Source: Taeniopygia guttata
Taxonomy: Eukaryota; Chordata; Aves; Passeriformes; Estrildidae
Direction of reading: 5' to 3'
Length of the DNA: 64,000 nucleotides
NCBI RefSeq assembly: GCF_048771995.1
Contig: NC_133027.1
Location: 64,789,501-64,853,500 of the forward strand
Below the pieces are notes generated by a model. That model made no database searches. It saw only the letters and a list, made by a program, of their open reading frames with translations, and had not been told where the DNA came from. This document shows, piece by piece, positions 60,976 through 64,000 of this stretch. Within the stretch, counting starts at the first letter, position 1. Each line of letters opens with the position of its first letter. Both the position numbers and the translations under genes were made by a program.

Positions 60976-63900
60976 TACCAGTTTTGCCTTTCTGCTAAGG
61001 AAAAAATCTCTGGCTATCAAAGTTATGTGTCTTAGAAAAGAGCCTTCTTTTCTAAGTGAAGTGGTCACAAAAAGGGAGACTCCAAATAAAAGTTCTCTCT
61101 TGCAGAACAGGAAGAAAAAATAGATGAACTTGAAGAGCTGTTTGGGCAAAGAGCAGAAAGAATCAAGAGGGTCAAAATCCCCATGGGACATAAGGGAAAT
61201 ACCAGTGTATTTATAAAAAAAGGCCCCACTAGCTCTAATGTTCCCACACAAGTAAATCACAAGAGACAAGCTGGGCACTCATTTACATGGGAGCTTCAGA
61301 ATGAGACCGGCCTCATGTGACTCAAGGGTTATGAGTAATGGGCCCAGAAAACAGCAGAGAAAAATCAGTGTGATCTGGGGCATTTGATCTGAAATCCTTC
61401 CTCTCTGCAGAAGTTGCAATTAATAGCAAGTGCAGTAAAGTCAACCTCCTGACTCTCAGAGCATCATGATGGAGGTTCTGTCTTTTCAGTGGGTGGGGGC
61501 TGGTGGCTGCTGAGAGTGGATGCCGTGAGCTGCTTCCATCTCCTGCTGCCTGGCTGCAGAGGTCCCTCCCAATATTTGTCTGTTCTTTCACCACTGAGGT
61601 GTCTGCCTGGTGCAAAATTCAGTGAATCACAGGGATGTATGAGTTGCATGAGTAGTAAAGAAGGAGTAAGGTGGGTACTGGTCAACAGCCAGATTTTGTA
61701 AAAGAGAATTATTCTGTAGAGATGGGGTTGGTAGGTCCAGCAGGCTCTGCTCATGGGGGTGGAGGCTGACTTCTAGTTTGTATGCTCTGAAAACAGAGGT
61801 AAGCTCTGTGAGTGCAGAGGGAGCTGGGCTATGGCTTAAAGATTTAACCAGGACAGACAGCAACTGAGCTGAGGTCAACTTCTTAGGAAAGTGTCCTCGA
61901 CTGCACAGGGGTGTTTGCAGCCTGGGCTCGTATTTTTGTTTCAGGTAATAAGCAACACCTAAAAGCCATGATAGTGTACAGTATTGCCTGTCTAGGCAGA
62001 GGTCTGAAACACCTGAGTGCCAGTACAGCAATTATGATGAAGAAATCCAGCAAAGAGGCTGGGTAAGGCTGAGCCTGGATTAGAAGAAAACACTGCTTTC
62101 ATGTAGTTTTTCAAACAGCGGTTGGCAACTTGCTCTTCATGAACTCCTGAGCAAGTCCAATGTCAAGGCTTCCCTGCTGTCCCTGGCAGATGGAAGGTTG
62201 TAGGCCTGGTCTGTGCTTTTGGGGCTGCACACACAGCTCTGTGGAGGCTGGGATCATGTGCTGCCAACGCCACCTCCCTTGAGGGTGGCACTCAAGCAGC
62301 ACTTGTTGGGAATTCCTGAAATAACAGATGGATTAACACAGAAAGCCAAGGCAAGTCAGTGCAGTTTAGGTTTTGTTGCTCCAGCACCATCCATCTCTCC
62401 CACACTCATTCTTCTGGGGACTGAAAAATCTGCACTCACAGGAACCAATTCCTTACACCCAGGTCCTTCAACAGAACTAAGAGCCCTTCCTGAGAGAACA
62501 CCCACTTACAGCAAGTTATCTATCACCTCTTCAAAGCACTTGGCTGCATCATCTGCACCAAGGAGCAGTCACATGCTGAATGGTAGTGCTGAACAGAAAG
62601 GCTTCCTTCTGGGAGTGTCCCATCCACAACTGTGTTCTCTCACATAGATATAAAAACAAATTCAATCCTTCAATAATTTATTTCTTTATACCAGAGAAAG
62701 TTTTTCAATTATACATTTAAGTTTGCAACTTTAAACACTAGACTAAATATATGTAAAAAAAATCCTAGCTGTGCAAATTTCAAATTGCATTGTTTCAAAT
62801 AATATAAATATTTTAACAAAACATAAGTTCACATTAAGGTTCAAAAAATATATAAAATTTAACAGAAATAAGTGATGAGTTATTTAATTTTTTTTTCTTT
62901 TCAGAAACTGTTTTTTTTAGTAACTAGAAAAAAGATTCTAAACTTGAGAAGCAAGTTAGAAGAGATATCACCTCCAAAATCATAGCAGCAAAACAGATGC
63001 TCAAAACTGAAAAGGTGTAAAAGGGAGAAGCAGGTAACAGGTACAGTGGTAAAGCTGGGGTTACTAAAGAAAGTATTGCAGACTGAGAGATGGATATATA
63101 AACTTCAGGAGTAAAATCTCAGCCCTGAAGAATTCTTGTTACTGAACTCCCAGCTGTTTGCGTGGTAACAGAATCACATTAAGGATGACAGAAAGTGTGA
63201 GAGAGATGGAGAGAGAGGGTATGAACAGCACACACATACTCCTGACATTTGCAGTGCAAGAGAGACAAGAGTCAATCTTGTTTCAGAAGTGAAGATAAAG
63301 GGCTTTTGGGTTTTTCTTGTCTCTTGGAGGTAATTCCTTCCACACAAGTGGGAAATGGCAGGATACATTTTCACCATCACATGCATTTCTTCTGCAACTT
63401 CTGTCTTCCCAGCTGTCTTGGAATTTGGGAAAGTATCTAAATGCTGGCTAGTTTAAAGGAGCAGACCAGTGCTGGTCTTCTTTTTGGCTGTGGTTTGCTG
63501 AGGGCTCTGCAAACACAGAAGTACTTGCTGTTATCAACCTAAATGCCCACGGGAGCTCCCACCCTGGTGAGTTCTGTAAGAACAGCAAGGACATGGGCAA
63601 ACCAAGCCATGGTTCTTCAGATGTCAACTGAAGTAGCATCACTCTGTCCTGGGTAATCCCATTCAGGAAGGACTTACTGGACTGATGTATGCAACCACAA
63701 AAAAGTCCTGCACCTCTGACAGTAGACATGGCTCCTTGCCTGGGAGAGGGGAAGTATTGAGAAACAAGCAGAACTGGGAAGTTCTTTGGATCCAAATGCT
63801 TCACACTTCCTACTGGGAAGTCCAAGAATTAAATATGGCATTGTAGGAGCTTAGTCATGAACGAGAGCTCTGTGCAGAAGGCAATGTGACCTTCCCAGCA

Positions 63901-64000
63901 GTCCTTGTATGCAGTGTTTAGAGGAAGTAGAAATTTATTCCCATTCTTGGGAATAAACATGATCTGAGCAGACAGCTTATGTTTCCCCCCACCCTCCCAC
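60976..64000. other. Intergenic stretch to the window end, no gene recognised
   Basis: Mixed-composition sequence with several frames of 60-144 codons on both strands (for example 62213-62647 + and 61627-62031 -). None has a domain or motif that I recognise, and none is bordered by convincing paired splice sites. An AT-rich block lies at about 62650-62900. Confidence 0.5.

Noticed and set aside
1-64000. CRISPR arrays, operons, rRNA or tRNA genes
   Set aside because: No regularly spaced repeats with unique spacers, no clustered same-strand frames and no cloverleaf-like sequence were seen. The spliced gene and CR1 elements show vertebrate nuclear DNA.

Overview
The window looks like avian nuclear DNA, most likely from a songbird or a close relative. 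It is AT-rich, poor in repeats, and has no operon-like or bacterial structure. The identifiable interspersed repeats are CR1 LINE 3' ends (one carrying the typical ATTCTATGATTCT tail) and two LTR fragments that match my memory of bird ERVL-type LTRs. The species assignment is inference from repeat content.

One protein-coding gene is secure: a three-exon member of the PERP / PMP-22 / claudin-like tetraspan family on the + strand. Its exons are 2529-2739, 16155-16298 and 16557-16771, and they give an uninterrupted 189-residue protein. Both introns are phase 1 with GT-AG borders. Exon 1 sits in a small CpG-rich promoter, intron 1 is about 13.4 kb and intron 2 is only 258 bp. A plausible poly(A) signal lies about 1.36 kb after the stop.

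The roughly 46 kb after the gene holds no coding exon that I recognise. In human, PERP is transcribed toward TNFAIP3 across a large gene-poor interval, so this is probably the bird version of that interval, although no TNFAIP3 exon is visible here. Landmarks are a CR1 fragment (36.3-36.5 kb, +), a CR1 3' end (39.1-39.9 kb, -), an isolated strong CpG island (40.05-40.75 kb) with two small minisatellites, a probable solo LTR (43.0-43.8 kb), a poly(A)-tailed GC-rich patch (48.2-48.44 kb), an LTR fragment set between imperfect direct repeats (57.3-57.7 kb), and a CR1 3' end (60.6-61.0 kb, +). The remainder is unique AT-rich sequence with simple repeats.

I see no new multi-gene system. The best leads are the orphan CpG island, the near-perfect hairpin upstream of the gene, the possible retroposed patch at 48.2 kb, and the divergent N-terminal half of the PERP-like protein, which raises the question of orthologue versus paralogue.
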